Shown here one piece after another: positions 33,801 to 42,592 of a stretch of 64,000 nt of DNA. Position 1 is the stretch's first letter; each line of letters starts with the position of its first letter. The translations under genes were made by a program, and so were the position numbers. A model generated the notes under the pieces. It was not told where the DNA came from. It ran no database searches and saw only the letters and a program-made list of their open reading frames with translations. The stretch is from an uncultured Lactobacillus sp. (lineage in GTDB: Bacteria > Bacillota > Bacilli > Lactobacillales > Lactobacillaceae): assembly GCA_937874695.1 (NCBI GenBank), contig CALNAJ010000017.1, positions 62,001-126,000 of the forward strand, read 5' to 3'.

Positions 33801-34235
33801 ATGGAAATTAGAATGGCTTGGGGTAAGCTGAACCCCGTCTATCAGGACGCACTACAGATTCGTAAGGACGTCTTTATTGCTGAACAGGGCATTGACCCGC
33901 AATTGGAGTTAGACGGTACTGACGAGGACAAGATGCACTACGTGGGCTACGTGGATGATCAACCAGCCACCACGGCGCGGATCGACATGTTGGCCGGTAA
34001 TCGCGTGAAGATTCAGCGGGTCGCCACCGAAAAGGACGCCCGGCATCATGGGTATGCTGGAGAGTTAATCAAGCAGATCATTCAGGACGCTAAGAAGTCC
34101 GATGTGACCCGGGTGGAATTGGATGCTCAACAGACGGCCTTGGATTTTTACAAGGAACTGGGGTTCACGGTTATCGGTGAGGTGTTTGAAGAAGCCGGGA
34201 TTCCTCATCGAACCATGCGGTATACGATTGCGTAA
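33801..34235 (+). CDS. GNAT-family N-acetyltransferase
   Basis: A 144-residue acetyl-CoA-dependent transferase. The start is LQIRKDVFIAEQGI, the ElaA-like N-terminus; acetyl-CoA binding is by VQIRVAT-like KIQRVATEKDARHHGYAGELI, with the Q/R-x-x-G-x-A loop changed to HHGYAG; LDAQQTALDFYKELGF closes the fold. The ATG at 33801 has GAGGATGG ahead. It is the second gene of the operon with the histidine phosphatase. The acceptor is unknown. Confidence 0.88.
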   Translation: MEIRMAWGKLNPVYQDALQIRKDVFIAEQGIDPQLELDGTDEDKMHYVGYVDDQPATTARIDMLAGNRVKIQRVATEKDARHHGYAGELIKQIIQDAKKSDVTRVELDAQQTALDFYKELGFTVIGEVFEEAGIPHRTMRYTIA

Positions 34236-34254
34236 TGTTACAGTAAAGATACGG

Positions 34255-34293
34255 GACAAGCGGGTGATGACTTAATCGCCACTTGTCTTTTTT
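34255..34293 (+). terminator. terminator of the phosphatase-acetyltransferase operon
   Basis: GACAAGCGGGTGAT pairs with ATCGCCACTTGTC and is followed by six T residues. Confidence 0.85.
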
Positions 34294-34322
34294 GTTGCCA
34301 GGGTGGGGGAGATGTTTCCCAT

Positions 34323-34367
34323 AAAAAAACACGTTACCGCTGACCATTTGTCAACGCGTAACGTGTT
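34323..34367 (-). terminator. terminator of the NlpC/P60 gene
   Basis: On the minus strand AACACGTTAC pairs with GTAACGTGTT, followed by a run of T residues (A-run 34324-34328 on the plus strand). Confidence 0.8.
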
Positions 34368-34410
34368 ATCATTTATTAACGTTCATTTGAATTCATGAGG
34401 TTCAGTAGAA

Positions 34411-34890
34411 CTAGTCAGCGTCAGTAGCAGTATCAACGCGGGCGTAACCAACAGCGTGCCACCATGGGGCGTGAACGGCTTCGCGAACAACACCACGGTT
34501 TTGGGCGTCAATCATCTTACCACCACCGATGTACATCCCAACGTGGGAGATAGAACCGGCACTGTAACCGAAGAAGACCAAGTCACCTTTTTTGATGTTC
34601 TTGTAACTAACGTGTTGGTACTTGTTGTATTGGGCTTGAGCAGTCCGTGGCAACGTCGTCTTAGCACCCTTTTTGTAGATGTAACCGGTAAACCCAGAGC
34701 AATCAAATGCTGAAGGACCAGTAGCACCATAAACATAACTGGCACCTAAATGTGACTTGGCAACCTTGTAAACGGACTTAAATGATGAGTTAGAAGCGGC
34801 GGATGCCGTGGTAGTCGTACTCATCGAAACAGCAAAGACACCAACAACAACTAATGCGAATGCAGCTAATATTTTAATAATTTTCTTCAT
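34411..34890 (-). CDS. secreted NlpC/P60 peptidoglycan endopeptidase
   Basis: A 159-residue exported enzyme. Signal peptide about 1-32 (ending TASAA) is followed directly by an NlpC/P60 domain: catalytic Cys in FDCSGFTGYIY, GDLVFFGY, and catalytic His in SHVGMYIGGGKMIDA. There are no LysM or SH3 wall-binding repeats, so it is the minimal form. It cuts D-Glu to diamino-acid links in wall peptides. The start at 34890 (MKKIIK) follows AGGA. It is monocistronic and ends at its own terminator. Confidence 0.92.
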   Translation of the reverse strand: MKKIIKILAAFALVVVGVFAVSMSTTTTASAASNSSFKSVYKVAKSHLGASYVYGATGPSAFDCSGFTGYIYKKGAKTTLPRTAQAQYNKYQHVSYKNIKKGDLVFFGYSAGSISHVGMYIGGGKMIDAQNRGVVREAVHAPWWHAVGYARVDTATDAD

Positions 34891-35016
34891 TCCTACTGAC
34901 AACTCCTCATGAATTTCTACAGTTACTAGCGTACCAATGTAATGTGACAAATATGTAACAAGCCCTTTGCAAACCCGTTAAATGTCTTAAACAAATCATT
35001 ACTTTTCGCAATATAG

Positions 35017-35045
35017 TTGCAATTTAGGGGCGAAACTTGTTAAAA
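35017..35045 (+). promoter_or_regulatory. promoter of the MerR gene at 35094
   Basis: TTGCAA -35 (35017-35022), 17-base spacer, TTAAAA -10 (35040-35045), about 50 bases before the start codon. Confidence 0.55.
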
Positions 35046-35093
35046 TCTAACAGTGTTGGTAAGTAAGTTAACACGGGGAGGAAGTCATACAAG

Positions 35094-35564
35094 ATGGCAG
35101 AGTTTACAGATCAGATCCGGCAGACTTTTGATTTTCACCGGTTGGTCTTTCGAATCGGGGAGTTATCATCGATGACTGGTGTCTCAGCTCGGCAATTACG
35201 TTACTGGGAGAAGAAAGAATTAATTGCCTCTCGGGAGCGTGAGGACGGGCAACAGGCCCGAGTCTATTCGTTTAAGACGTTTATCAAGGTTACCATGATG
35301 AAATATTTCTTGGATGCCGGTTACACGCTGGATGGGGCCGCTAAGCAGGCACAGGCTCGCGAAGAAAATGTGAAGCACGTCCACCGTTTTGTTTCGACGG
35401 GGATGAAGGGATTTGCCATGGTCGACAATGAAATGGCCATCAACTTGGGAGCCTTCGATGACACCCAAACGTTGATGGCTCTGTTGCCCGACGATGGTCC
35501 CATTCGGTATAAATTATTACCAAACGATGAGGCCCAACGCCTGACCGATGAGAGTCGCATTTAA
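35094..35564 (+). CDS. MerR-family regulator
   Basis: A 156-residue regulator. An extra N-terminal tail (about 1-18) precedes the MerR winged helix: FRIGELSSMTGVSARQLRYWEKKELI and a TFIKVTMMKYFLDAGYTL helix. The C-terminal part (about 90-156) is not a metal- or drug-binding domain of a known type and lacks Cys. The architecture resembles small GlnR/TnrA-sized MerR proteins, but the recognition region and context do not support that name. RBS GGGGAGG. Its target is unknown. Confidence 0.88.
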   Translation: MAEFTDQIRQTFDFHRLVFRIGELSSMTGVSARQLRYWEKKELIASREREDGQQARVYSFKTFIKVTMMKYFLDAGYTLDGAAKQAQAREENVKHVHRFVSTGMKGFAMVDNEMAINLGAFDDTQTLMALLPDDGPIRYKLLPNDEAQRLTDESRI

Positions 35565-35581
35565 CTAGAAAAAAATTGATG

Positions 35582-35619
35582 TCCCGTTCGCCTGATACTT
35601 GGTGCGAACGGGATTTTTT
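35582..35619 (+). terminator. terminator after the MerR gene
   Basis: CCCGTTCGC pairs with GCGAACGGG and is followed by A and six T residues. Confidence 0.88.
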
Positions 35620-35706
35620 GATTGTCGAAGCGTGGGAGAATTTTCGACTAATTAAGTAACACACTTGTCCATAATTTAACGGACAAACTAAAATTTTTAA
35701 ATCAAC

Positions 35707-35736
35707 TTGCTATGTATCGGGACGATATACTATAAT
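35707..35736 (+). promoter_or_regulatory. promoter and likely PadR operator
   Basis: TTGCTA -35 (35707-35712), 18-base spacer, TATAAT -10 (35731-35736). The spacer holds an imperfect dyad ATGTATCG-GGA-CGATATAC. PadR proteins usually bind ATGT...ACAT-like dyads in their own promoters, so autoregulation is likely. Confidence 0.6.
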
Positions 35737-35764
35737 AGGAAACCGAAAAAGGAGCTGACGGGGT

Positions 35765-36301
35765 GTGTACGAATTATTTGTGTTGGGTCAACTGATGGAT
35801 CAGGACATGGCAGGCTATCAGCTACGGAAAGCGTTAGCCGCTATGGTAGGGGCTGAACAGACCATTAGTTATGGGGTCCTGTATCCGCTACTGGAACGTT
35901 TGTCACAGGCTGGAGAGATTACCCTGACTACAGTCAATGATGGCCAGCGGTCCAAGAAGATAGCGGCAATTACAGACGCGGGCCGGCAACACTTTGCGGC
36001 GTTAGTCGTGGCACCGGTGACCGTCAACAAGCAGACCCAGTTACTCTTTCAGATTAAATGTAGTTTTTTACATTTACTGGCAGAGACGGAACAACGGCTA
36101 ATTTTGACGGACTTTCAGCAGTTCTGTCATTACCAGCTCACTAACTTGCAAAATTCTCGCGATTACCTAACGGACCAGCCACGAATGGTCCCAACGGATG
36201 TCGCCGACGCGCTGCAAGTCAATCAGTTACAGCAAGTCCGGGCACAAGCCCAAGCCGACTGGGTGGCGGCACGCCTAGCCGGGTTAAATAAGGGAGAATG
36301 A
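35765..36301 (+). CDS. PadR-family transcriptional regulator
   Basis: A 178-residue regulator. The winged helix is at the N-terminus: LFVLGQLMDQDMAGYQLRKAL and ISYGVLYPLLERLSQAGEI, then a wing with KKIAAITDAGRQHF; helical dimerisation follows from about 100. The start is a GTG (VYELF...). Its stop overlaps the exporter's start by four bases (ATGA), so it is translationally coupled to an MFS exporter it probably represses. PadR proteins often respond to phenolic acids or drugs; the ligand is not known here. Confidence 0.9.
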   Translation: MYELFVLGQLMDQDMAGYQLRKALAAMVGAEQTISYGVLYPLLERLSQAGEITLTTVNDGQRSKKIAAITDAGRQHFAALVVAPVTVNKQTQLLFQIKCSFLHLLAETEQRLILTDFQQFCHYQLTNLQNSRDYLTDQPRMVPTDVADALQVNQLQQVRAQAQADWVAARLAGLNKGE

Positions 36302-37734
36302 GAATGAAAAATTTTGCGGATGATCCCGCGATTCAGAAACATCGGTGGTTGATTTTAATAGCCGTTTGTCTGTTTACCTTTATGGCGACGTTAGACGGGA
36401 GCATCGTTAACATTGCTCTGCCAGTCATCAGTAAGGATATCGCCATCCCCATGAACCAGGCAGAGTGGGTGGTATCAATCTATCTGATCACCATCTGTGC
36501 GTTACTGTTGCTCTTCGGTAAGCTTGGTGATACCCGGGGGAAGATTCGAATCTTTAAGATGGGATCCGTCCTGTTTACAGTTGGCTCGCTGCTCTGTGGC
36601 TTCAGTGTTGGCTTGTGCTTCCTGCTGGTGGCACGGGCAATTCAAGCCATTGGGGCGGCCATGACCATGGCGACCAATAGCGGCATCATTACCGAAGTCT
36701 TTCCGTTCAATGAACGGGGACGGGCGCTGGGGATGATTGGGTCCTTCGTGGCCCTCGGCAGTATTGCCGGTCCCGGTGTGGGTGGCTTGCTCCTGGCGCA
36801 CTTTAATTGGGGCTACATCTTCTGGATCAACGTGCCGATTGGCCTTGTCGCGTTACTGATTGGTCAACGGATTCTGCCTAAGGATATTATGGTTAGCCAA
36901 CAGGCCATCGACAAGCCCGGGGCGAGTCTATTCGCGTTGATGATGGTGACGCTGTTTGCTGGCGTCTTTATCGGTCAGGAAGTCGGCTTCACTAAGCCGT
37001 TGATTCTGGGATTATTTGCGGTCGCCATCATTGCCACCGTATTCTTTGTGCGGCTGGAACTGCGAATTGACAATCCCATCTTAGCGTTACATCTGTTTGA
37101 AAATAAACGATTCACCATCAGTATTCTCTGTGCCTTCCTGATTTTTGTGGCCAATTTCTTCTTCAATGTTATCGCCCCATTCTACTTGGAAAATGCTCGG
37201 GGCATGGCGGCGAACTACGCCGGTTATGCGCTGATGACCTTTCCCATCGTTCAGGTGGTGGTGGCGCCGATTGCCGGGAGTATCTCGGATCGAATTGGAC
37301 CAGAAATCCTGACGTTTATCGGTCTCGTATTGATCTCAATCAGTCAGGTGGGTTACATGTTGTCGACCTTGGCGACGCCATTGTGGGTGTTCATGTTCTT
37401 CATCGGTCTGGTTGGCTTTGGGAACGGGGTCTTCATGGCGCCCAATAATTCCATTGTCATGAGCTCTGTGCCGATGCGGGATCTCGGTGTAGCTGGTGGG
37501 GTTAACGCGCTGGCACGGGAAATGGGGATGGTTGTTGGGATCTCTATCGCCACGACGGTTCTGTTCTCCGCCATGGGCCATTACGCGGGGCACCAGGTCA
37601 CCGCGTATCTGCCGGCACATCCGGAAATCTTTATTAGTGGAATGCACGTGGCCTTTATGGTCTCGTTGGCCATCTGTTTGGTGGCTAGTGTGATTACGGG
37701 CTGGCGACTGTTTAGTCGGCAAGCGCAGGCTTAA
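36298..37734 (+). CDS. MFS drug/solute exporter, DHA2 (14-TM) family
   Basis: A 478-residue proton antiporter with about 14 membrane segments. Signatures: the motif D1-like MATLDGSIVNIALP in segment 1, LFGKLGDTRGKIRIF (motif A), ARAIQAIGAAMTMATNSGII, and motif C GSIAGPGVGGLLL in segment 5. The DHA2 family exports drugs and lipophilic compounds. It is cotranscribed with its PadR regulator. No outer-membrane or fusion partner is expected in this organism. Confidence 0.92.
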   Translation: MRMKNFADDPAIQKHRWLILIAVCLFTFMATLDGSIVNIALPVISKDIAIPMNQAEWVVSIYLITICALLLLFGKLGDTRGKIRIFKMGSVLFTVGSLLCGFSVGLCFLLVARAIQAIGAAMTMATNSGIITEVFPFNERGRALGMIGSFVALGSIAGPGVGGLLLAHFNWGYIFWINVPIGLVALLIGQRILPKDIMVSQQAIDKPGASLFALMMVTLFAGVFIGQEVGFTKPLILGLFAVAIIATVFFVRLELRIDNPILALHLFENKRFTISILCAFLIFVANFFFNVIAPFYLENARGMAANYAGYALMTFPIVQVVVAPIAGSISDRIGPEILTFIGLVLISISQVGYMLSTLATPLWVFMFFIGLVGFGNGVFMAPNNSIVMSSVPMRDLGVAGGVNALAREMGMVVGISIATTVLFSAMGHYAGHQVTAYLPAHPEIFISGMHVAFMVSLAICLVASVITGWRLFSRQAQA

Positions 37735-37812
37735 TTGACTTGGAACAGGTTATTAATTAATTTGGAAAATGGTTAGTGATTGGTTATTCTGATACGTGCC
37801 AATCGCACAACA

Positions 37813-37843
37813 AAAAAGCCTTCGCAATCGCGAAGGCTTTTCG
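37813..37843. terminator. bidirectional terminator
   Basis: AAAAGCCTTCGC-aatc-GCGAAGGCTTTT, a perfect 12-bp stem between the convergent MFS and MMPL genes. Confidence 0.88.
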
Positions 37844-37856
37844 TTTATAACTATTT

Positions 37857-40655
37857 CTACTTTTCAATCTTGTCTGAATCGGAAGCCTTAGGTGTCGCTT
37901 TAGCTTTCGTCTTGGAACGGGAGCGTGACTTGCGAGGACGCCGCTTCTTCCGTTTGAATTGCATTGGCTTTTGGGCCGGAATGACAACTGAGAGTTTACC
38001 GAAGGAAGCTGCCATCAGTGGCAAGACAATGTTGAAGATGACTGCCGTGAAGACGGTAATCAGTGTCACAGCCGTCAGTGTTTGTGATTCGGCGGCTAGG
38101 AGACCGAGGACCCCAGCAATGATGATGAACAGTGAATGCCGCATCGTTTGACCGACTTCATGAATCCCTGGTAATAACCAATCCAACAGGGGACCATCGT
38201 TTAATCGGAAGCTCAGTGCAAGTTGCGTAAGCTCGACAACGGCGAGAACTGTCAGTGGGATAAAGGTCAGCAGTGGCACTTGCCAGTTGAATTCATTGTT
38301 ACCCGTTAACCAGCCCATGAGGACTTGGGTTAATTGGTAACCGGCGAATGCGGAAGCCAGGAAGGTTAAGAACCAGTAGCTGGCTTGCAGGATTGACCGA
38401 CTGAACAGGATCAACAGGAGTAACGTAATGCCGAAGACCAGCAGTAAAACGCGTGGCAAATCATGTTGGTATTGCGTTTGAATCGTACTCGTCACGACTG
38501 GTTGACCACTAAACGTTAACGTCGCGTTCTTGAGAACAGTTCCACGGAGTTGACTCTGGGTAACCTGCTTCAATTGTTGCAACGTCTTGGTGGTGTTCTT
38601 GGCGTTTGGCGCATCCTTTAACGTAATTGTCAGGTAAGTCGATTGGACCTTAGCGTCCGTGTAGTTTGCGAGTGATTGTTGGAAATCACCACTGGCAATC
38701 TGCATAGGGGAAAGGTAGAGCGATTTAGCCGCTTCAGAGGTTTGTAAGCCACTGAGGTAGAGGTAAATCTGGTTCATCGACTTTTGCATGCTGGAAACTT
38801 GTTTCTTGGACGTCTTCAAACTGTCGCTCACAGCCTTGATTGATTCAGCGTAGTTGCTCAGGTTTGAGTGAGCGGCGCTGGCATCGGTATTGGCGGTGCT
38901 GACGGAGTTGGAGAGCGTGGTCAAGTCATTAACTGCAGTGTTCAACGTGGTATTGACTTCGTTGAGTTGGTTAATGTAACGCGTGATTCGCTTCGACGTG
39001 CTCGTCGTCCCGGCGGCGGTTGACCGACTGAGGGCAGCTTGGAGTGACGTCTGTAAAGTACTACTGTCACTCATCAAGGTGTTGGTCTGAGTGGTCAGTT
39101 TGTCCAACCGCTTGACTTCAGCCTTCAGTGACTTTTGCTTCAGGTTGGTGCTGTCGGATTGCAGGTCGTTTCTGACCGTGCCAAGTTGACCGACAACGCC
39201 GGTAATGCTTTCATTGATCGTACTTAATTGATTAGAAATGTAATACTGCGTGATCGGTTGACCACCAGGTTGGGTAACTGACGTGACTGAAGCGACACCT
39301 GGTTGGGCACGGAGCTTCTTAGTCAGGTTATCCAGTTGATAGAGTTGGTTTTGGTTGTCGAGACGTTGGTTAGTTGAGAGGTACAACGTGACTGGCGTTG
39401 CCTTCCCTTGACCGAAGTGCGCGCTTAATACCCGAGCACCCTGCACGGCTTGATTATTTGGAATGTCTTGAGCACTGTTGTAATTGAGATGTGTCCGGTT
39501 CGCAAACGTTATAGGAACAATCAGATACAGAACAACCGCAACGGCGATCCATGGTTGCCAAAGACCGAACTTCGTCAAGTGAGACCAAAGCTTGTGATCC
39601 TTGAGACGTGGTCGTGTCTTCTTTGGCCAGAAGAGGCTGTTCCCCAGCATCCCCGTGAACACGGGAACAAGGGTGACACTGGCGATACCGGTAATGGCAA
39701 AGCCAATTCCCAGCAGGCCATAGGCACGAATCGTGGAGAAGTCGAAGAGCATCAGACTACCAAAGGCAATCGTCAGACTCAACGTACTGATTAGGATGCG
39801 ATAACCTAAGTCATTGACGACTTTAGTTGTGGCAGCTTGATTATCAGCGCCATCGTCGGTCAGATTCCGCAGTTCACGGAAGAACCAGAAGCTGGTCAGC
39901 AACGTGAACAAGCTGATACCCAGCAGAAGGAAGATTGGGGTGTACTCGGAGTACGCAAAGTTCCAGTGGTAGGCCAGGTTGGTTGCGAGGGACAGCGTCG
40001 TAATATAACTAATTAAAATGGCTAAAAATGTAATAATTGGGGCAATAATCGACGCGAATAGAATCCCCATGGCAATCAGCGCAATCAGTAAGGTCATCAA
40101 AATAACGACTAGCGTGAATGACGTAATGTGTTCATTGGCGGCATCACTGATAATTTCAGGACTCGTCACATAGGTGTTTAGGCCAATGGTCGAAATCTGA
40201 GTCTTGAGTTGTGACGCCATCTGGCGGACGGTCCCCTGATTATGGCTAACCTCTAACTGAACGATTTCCGTGGATTTGTCCTTGGAAAGCAGTTGCGGTT
40301 TACTGGTTGGCGTATTCGTCATTGTGGTGATCTTTTGGACCCCATAATAATTCGAACGCTTCTGCAATTCGGAAACGGTCTTGTTGACCGAAGCGAGTTG
40401 CTTGTTGGTAAGGGCGCCATCGGGGTTGTTAAAGACCGCGTTGACGGTATAGGTCCCGTTTAGGTTCCGCCCCCAAGTGTTCTTGAGTTGGGTCGCCTTG
40501 ACGGGTTGACTCGTATTCGCTAATTGTGGTTGACCGTCATATTGAATGATGGTCTTGACATTTGGCAAGGTGACGATGGCCGCAAAGACCACGACTAACC
40601 AGAATACGAGTGCAAAAATCCGGTTGTGGTGAAGCTTTCTTATCCGTTCTTGCAT
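37857..40655 (-). CDS. MMPL-family RND transporter
   Basis: A 932-residue membrane protein. The first membrane segment (about 10-30) is followed by an external domain, five to six membrane segments (about 175-370), a second external region of about 300 residues with coiled-coil (ESITGVVGQLGTVRNDL... to about 640), five segments (about 690-890) and a very basic tail (KRKKRRPRKSRSRSK). This two-fold organisation is the MMPL/YdfJ type. It likely moves lipids or amphiphiles in the cell envelope. The coiled-coil insert is long for the family. Confidence 0.88.
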   Translation of the reverse strand: MQERIRKLHHNRIFALVFWLVVVFAAIVTLPNVKTIIQYDGQPQLANTSQPVKATQLKNTWGRNLNGTYTVNAVFNNPDGALTNKQLASVNKTVSELQKRSNYYGVQKITTMTNTPTSKPQLLSKDKSTEIVQLEVSHNQGTVRQMASQLKTQISTIGLNTYVTSPEIISDAANEHITSFTLVVILMTLLIALIAMGILFASIIAPIITFLAILISYITTLSLATNLAYHWNFAYSEYTPIFLLLGISLFTLLTSFWFFRELRNLTDDGADNQAATTKVVNDLGYRILISTLSLTIAFGSLMLFDFSTIRAYGLLGIGFAITGIASVTLVPVFTGMLGNSLFWPKKTRPRLKDHKLWSHLTKFGLWQPWIAVAVVLYLIVPITFANRTHLNYNSAQDIPNNQAVQGARVLSAHFGQGKATPVTLYLSTNQRLDNQNQLYQLDNLTKKLRAQPGVASVTSVTQPGGQPITQYYISNQLSTINESITGVVGQLGTVRNDLQSDSTNLKQKSLKAEVKRLDKLTTQTNTLMSDSSTLQTSLQAALSRSTAAGTTSTSKRITRYINQLNEVNTTLNTAVNDLTTLSNSVSTANTDASAAHSNLSNYAESIKAVSDSLKTSKKQVSSMQKSMNQIYLYLSGLQTSEAAKSLYLSPMQIASGDFQQSLANYTDAKVQSTYLTITLKDAPNAKNTTKTLQQLKQVTQSQLRGTVLKNATLTFSGQPVVTSTIQTQYQHDLPRVLLLVFGITLLLLILFSRSILQASYWFLTFLASAFAGYQLTQVLMGWLTGNNEFNWQVPLLTFIPLTVLAVVELTQLALSFRLNDGPLLDWLLPGIHEVGQTMRHSLFIIIAGVLGLLAAESQTLTAVTLITVFTAVIFNIVLPLMAASFGKLSVVIPAQKPMQFKRKKRRPRKSRSRSKTKAKATPKASDSDKIEK

Positions 40656-40859
40656 ATGTAGTCTGAGTCCTCTCTATCTAATCAATTTCCCGCCGTGCAA
40701 GCAGGGTGCAGTTCATGTTTAATTTTACCATATTGGAAGGGATTCGGGCCGTTTTCGGCGTTATTTAACAAAGTTTAAGAAAGCCTTATGGTTGACTCCC
40801 ACAACAATTGCGGTAAAGTAGAAGACCTTATAACTAACTAAAAGAAAGAACGTGAATCC

Positions 40860-41096
40860 ATGACAAAGCATCATCAAGCTTACCAGAGCCCCTATGCAGC
40901 CATGCTGACCCCCAATCGATTCGACTTAGCCCTCAAGCTAGCGGCACAGTATCACCTCGATGCCAGCCAAATTATGTTTGCTTACTTAGAGATTACGGCA
41001 AATGTTGCGGAACTGGCAAAGAACGTTACCGACCGCCAAAAAGAAATCGATGAGCGGTTCCAGGCCTTCTTGGAAGGTGCGGCCAAGCCACTTTAA
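40860..41096 (+). CDS. hypothetical protein (78 aa)
   Basis: A 78-residue soluble, helical protein (RFDLALKLAAQYHLDASQIMFAYLEI and ...DRQKEIDERFQAFLEGAAKPL) with no signal, Cys or known motif. The ATG is preceded only by an AAAGAAAG weak site. It stands alone after the divergent MMPL gene and before repeat A3. The family is not recognised. Codon use looks like its neighbours, so it is likely real. Confidence 0.6.
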   Translation: MTKHHQAYQSPYAAMLTPNRFDLALKLAAQYHLDASQIMFAYLEITANVAELAKNVTDRQKEIDERFQAFLEGAAKPL

Positions 41097-41173
41097 TTGC
41101 CGTTCAAGTCGTTTTCACGTAGAATTAATTAACTAGATTGATCTTGTTCTGAACGATTTGTTGGCTCAGATTG

Positions 41174-41364
41174 TGCCTCCGGGCCGGTGAAAATTGGACT
41201 GGGACGCTGAGGGCGGACGCCTAAAGCTGTAGAGCGGTCTTTAGGCTTGCGGTTAAGCCGCTGAGAATCGCGTCTTGACCGCACCAGTTTCCTAACTAGC
41301 GTGGAACCTTGCCGGTAAGGAAACTCCCACAGCTGAGTCCATTTTCACCACCCGGTAAGGCGCC
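41174..41364 (+). repeat. dispersed structured repeat family A, copy A3
   Basis: The outer stem pairs CCGGG with CCCGG and GGTGAAAAT-T-GGAC with GTCC-ATTTTCACC (41179-41199 with 41337-41355). Inner hairpins GCCTAAAG/CTTTAGGC, TGCGGTTAAG/CTTGACCGCA and AGTTTCCT/AGGAAACT differ in sequence from other copies but stay paired. No B element follows; the choloylglycine hydrolase gene does. Confidence 0.85.
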
Positions 41365-41434
41365 ACTAGCATCAACCGTGACTTATTTCGAATTAACGTT
41401 ACCCGATTGATTAAAGAAAAGGAGGGCATTTGCC

Positions 41435-42412
41435 ATGTGTACCAGTATCTTACAAATTGCCAAGGACGGCAGTCACATTCTGGCGCGGACCATGGATTGG
41501 CACGCACTCTATGTCCAGCCGTTGTTCGTGCCGCGTGGTTTTCAGTGGCAGAGTGTCTTTGACAATCACTGGCACACCAACCGTTACGCCTTGATCGGTG
41601 GCGGCGGTGCTCACCACAATGAAATCGACGTATCCGATGGCGTCAACGAGATGGGACTGAGCGTGCAGAAGCTGACGTTTGCCAACGGCTCTCAGCTGGT
41701 CGAGAAGCCCACTCCCGGTCAAGTTCACTTGGCACCGTATGAGTTTTCCTTTTACCTGCTGGCGAACTTCGCCTCGGTGGCTGATATCGAAGCGCATCTT
41801 GATGAAATTCAGCTGATGAGTGGGGCGTATGCTGTGAATAATATCGGCGACTCCGAATTACACTTTGCCGTGGTCGACCGCACTGGCCGGACTGTGGTGA
41901 TTGAGCCGACACACTTTCCTATGCGTATTCGCGAGAATCCATTGGGCGTCGTCACCAACAGTAAGGACTTTGAGTTACAGCTCGAACGGCTCGGCCAGTA
42001 CGTCAACTATACCGATGACTTCGAAGCAGGGACGGTACCGCTGAATGAAACGCACGTCACGACCGGCCGATTCTCTGGCAAACCGGTGCCTAGCGGGTCC
42101 TTTACCCCAGGCGGTCGGTTCGTCCGGGCAGCGTATTACAAGGAACGCGCCGATCTCCCAGCTGATGAGAATGAAGGCATCATCAGTGCGTGGCATCTGC
42201 TGGATAGTGTGGCGGTGCCCAAGAGCCACCGCTATCGGCCGACCTATTCCGTCTACCGGGCGGCGACCTGTAGCGAATCGCTGACGTATTACTTCCAGCC
42301 GTACAATCGTTTAGATGTGGTCCAGCTAAAATTAACGCCGGAAATGCTGACGTGGACGGAACCGAAATTCTACAAGGTCTCCAATCAACTTAGTGTGACG
42401 GCTTTAAATTAG
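41435..42412 (+). CDS. choloylglycine hydrolase family protein (bile salt hydrolase / penicillin V acylase type)
   Basis: A 325-residue Ntn hydrolase. Cys2 becomes the N-terminal nucleophile after Met removal; Arg18 and Asp21 (ILARTMDW) line the site as in BSH and PVA; DGVNEMGLSVQKL, VVTNSKDFELQL (Asn) and VRAAYYKE (Arg) give the other conserved residues. Whether it cleaves bile-acid amides, acyl-homoserine lactones or penicillin V is not decided by eye. RBS AAGGAGG. No signal peptide. Alone between repeats A3 and C1. Confidence 0.9.
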   Translation: MCTSILQIAKDGSHILARTMDWHALYVQPLFVPRGFQWQSVFDNHWHTNRYALIGGGGAHHNEIDVSDGVNEMGLSVQKLTFANGSQLVEKPTPGQVHLAPYEFSFYLLANFASVADIEAHLDEIQLMSGAYAVNNIGDSELHFAVVDRTGRTVVIEPTHFPMRIRENPLGVVTNSKDFELQLERLGQYVNYTDDFEAGTVPLNETHVTTGRFSGKPVPSGSFTPGGRFVRAAYYKERADLPADENEGIISAWHLLDSVAVPKSHRYRPTYSVYRAATCSESLTYYFQPYNRLDVVQLKLTPEMLTWTEPKFYKVSNQLSVTALN

Positions 42413-42414
42413 AA

Positions 42415-42536
42415 GAGTGAGACATAAGGCGGTTAGCTAGCGAGCATTAACGTCGATTTCCGAAAAATCCCGGGCCTGGATTATTTGGAAATCGGGGTTA
42501 AGCGGATCTAGCTACCTTGTGGAACACGTTTCGGCA
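42415..42536 (+). repeat. dispersed structured repeat family C, copy C1
   Basis: Contains GAGCATTAACGTC, an apical stem GATTTCC...GGAAATC with AAAATCC/GGATTAT, then GGGGTTAAGCGG and a TTAGCTAG/CTAGCTA outer pair, ending ACACGTTTCGGC. It matches the elements at 53617, 53759 and 55690. Confidence 0.8.
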
Positions 42537-42551
42537 ATATAAACTTGAGTT

Positions 42552-42591
42552 TACAAAAGGTGCGATGATTTCTGTCATCGCATCTTTTGTA
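42552..42591. terminator. terminator between convergent genes
   Basis: ACAAAAGGTGCGATG pairs with CATCGCATCTTTTGT between the hydrolase and the ydcF-like gene. Confidence 0.7.
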
Positions 42592-42592
42592 A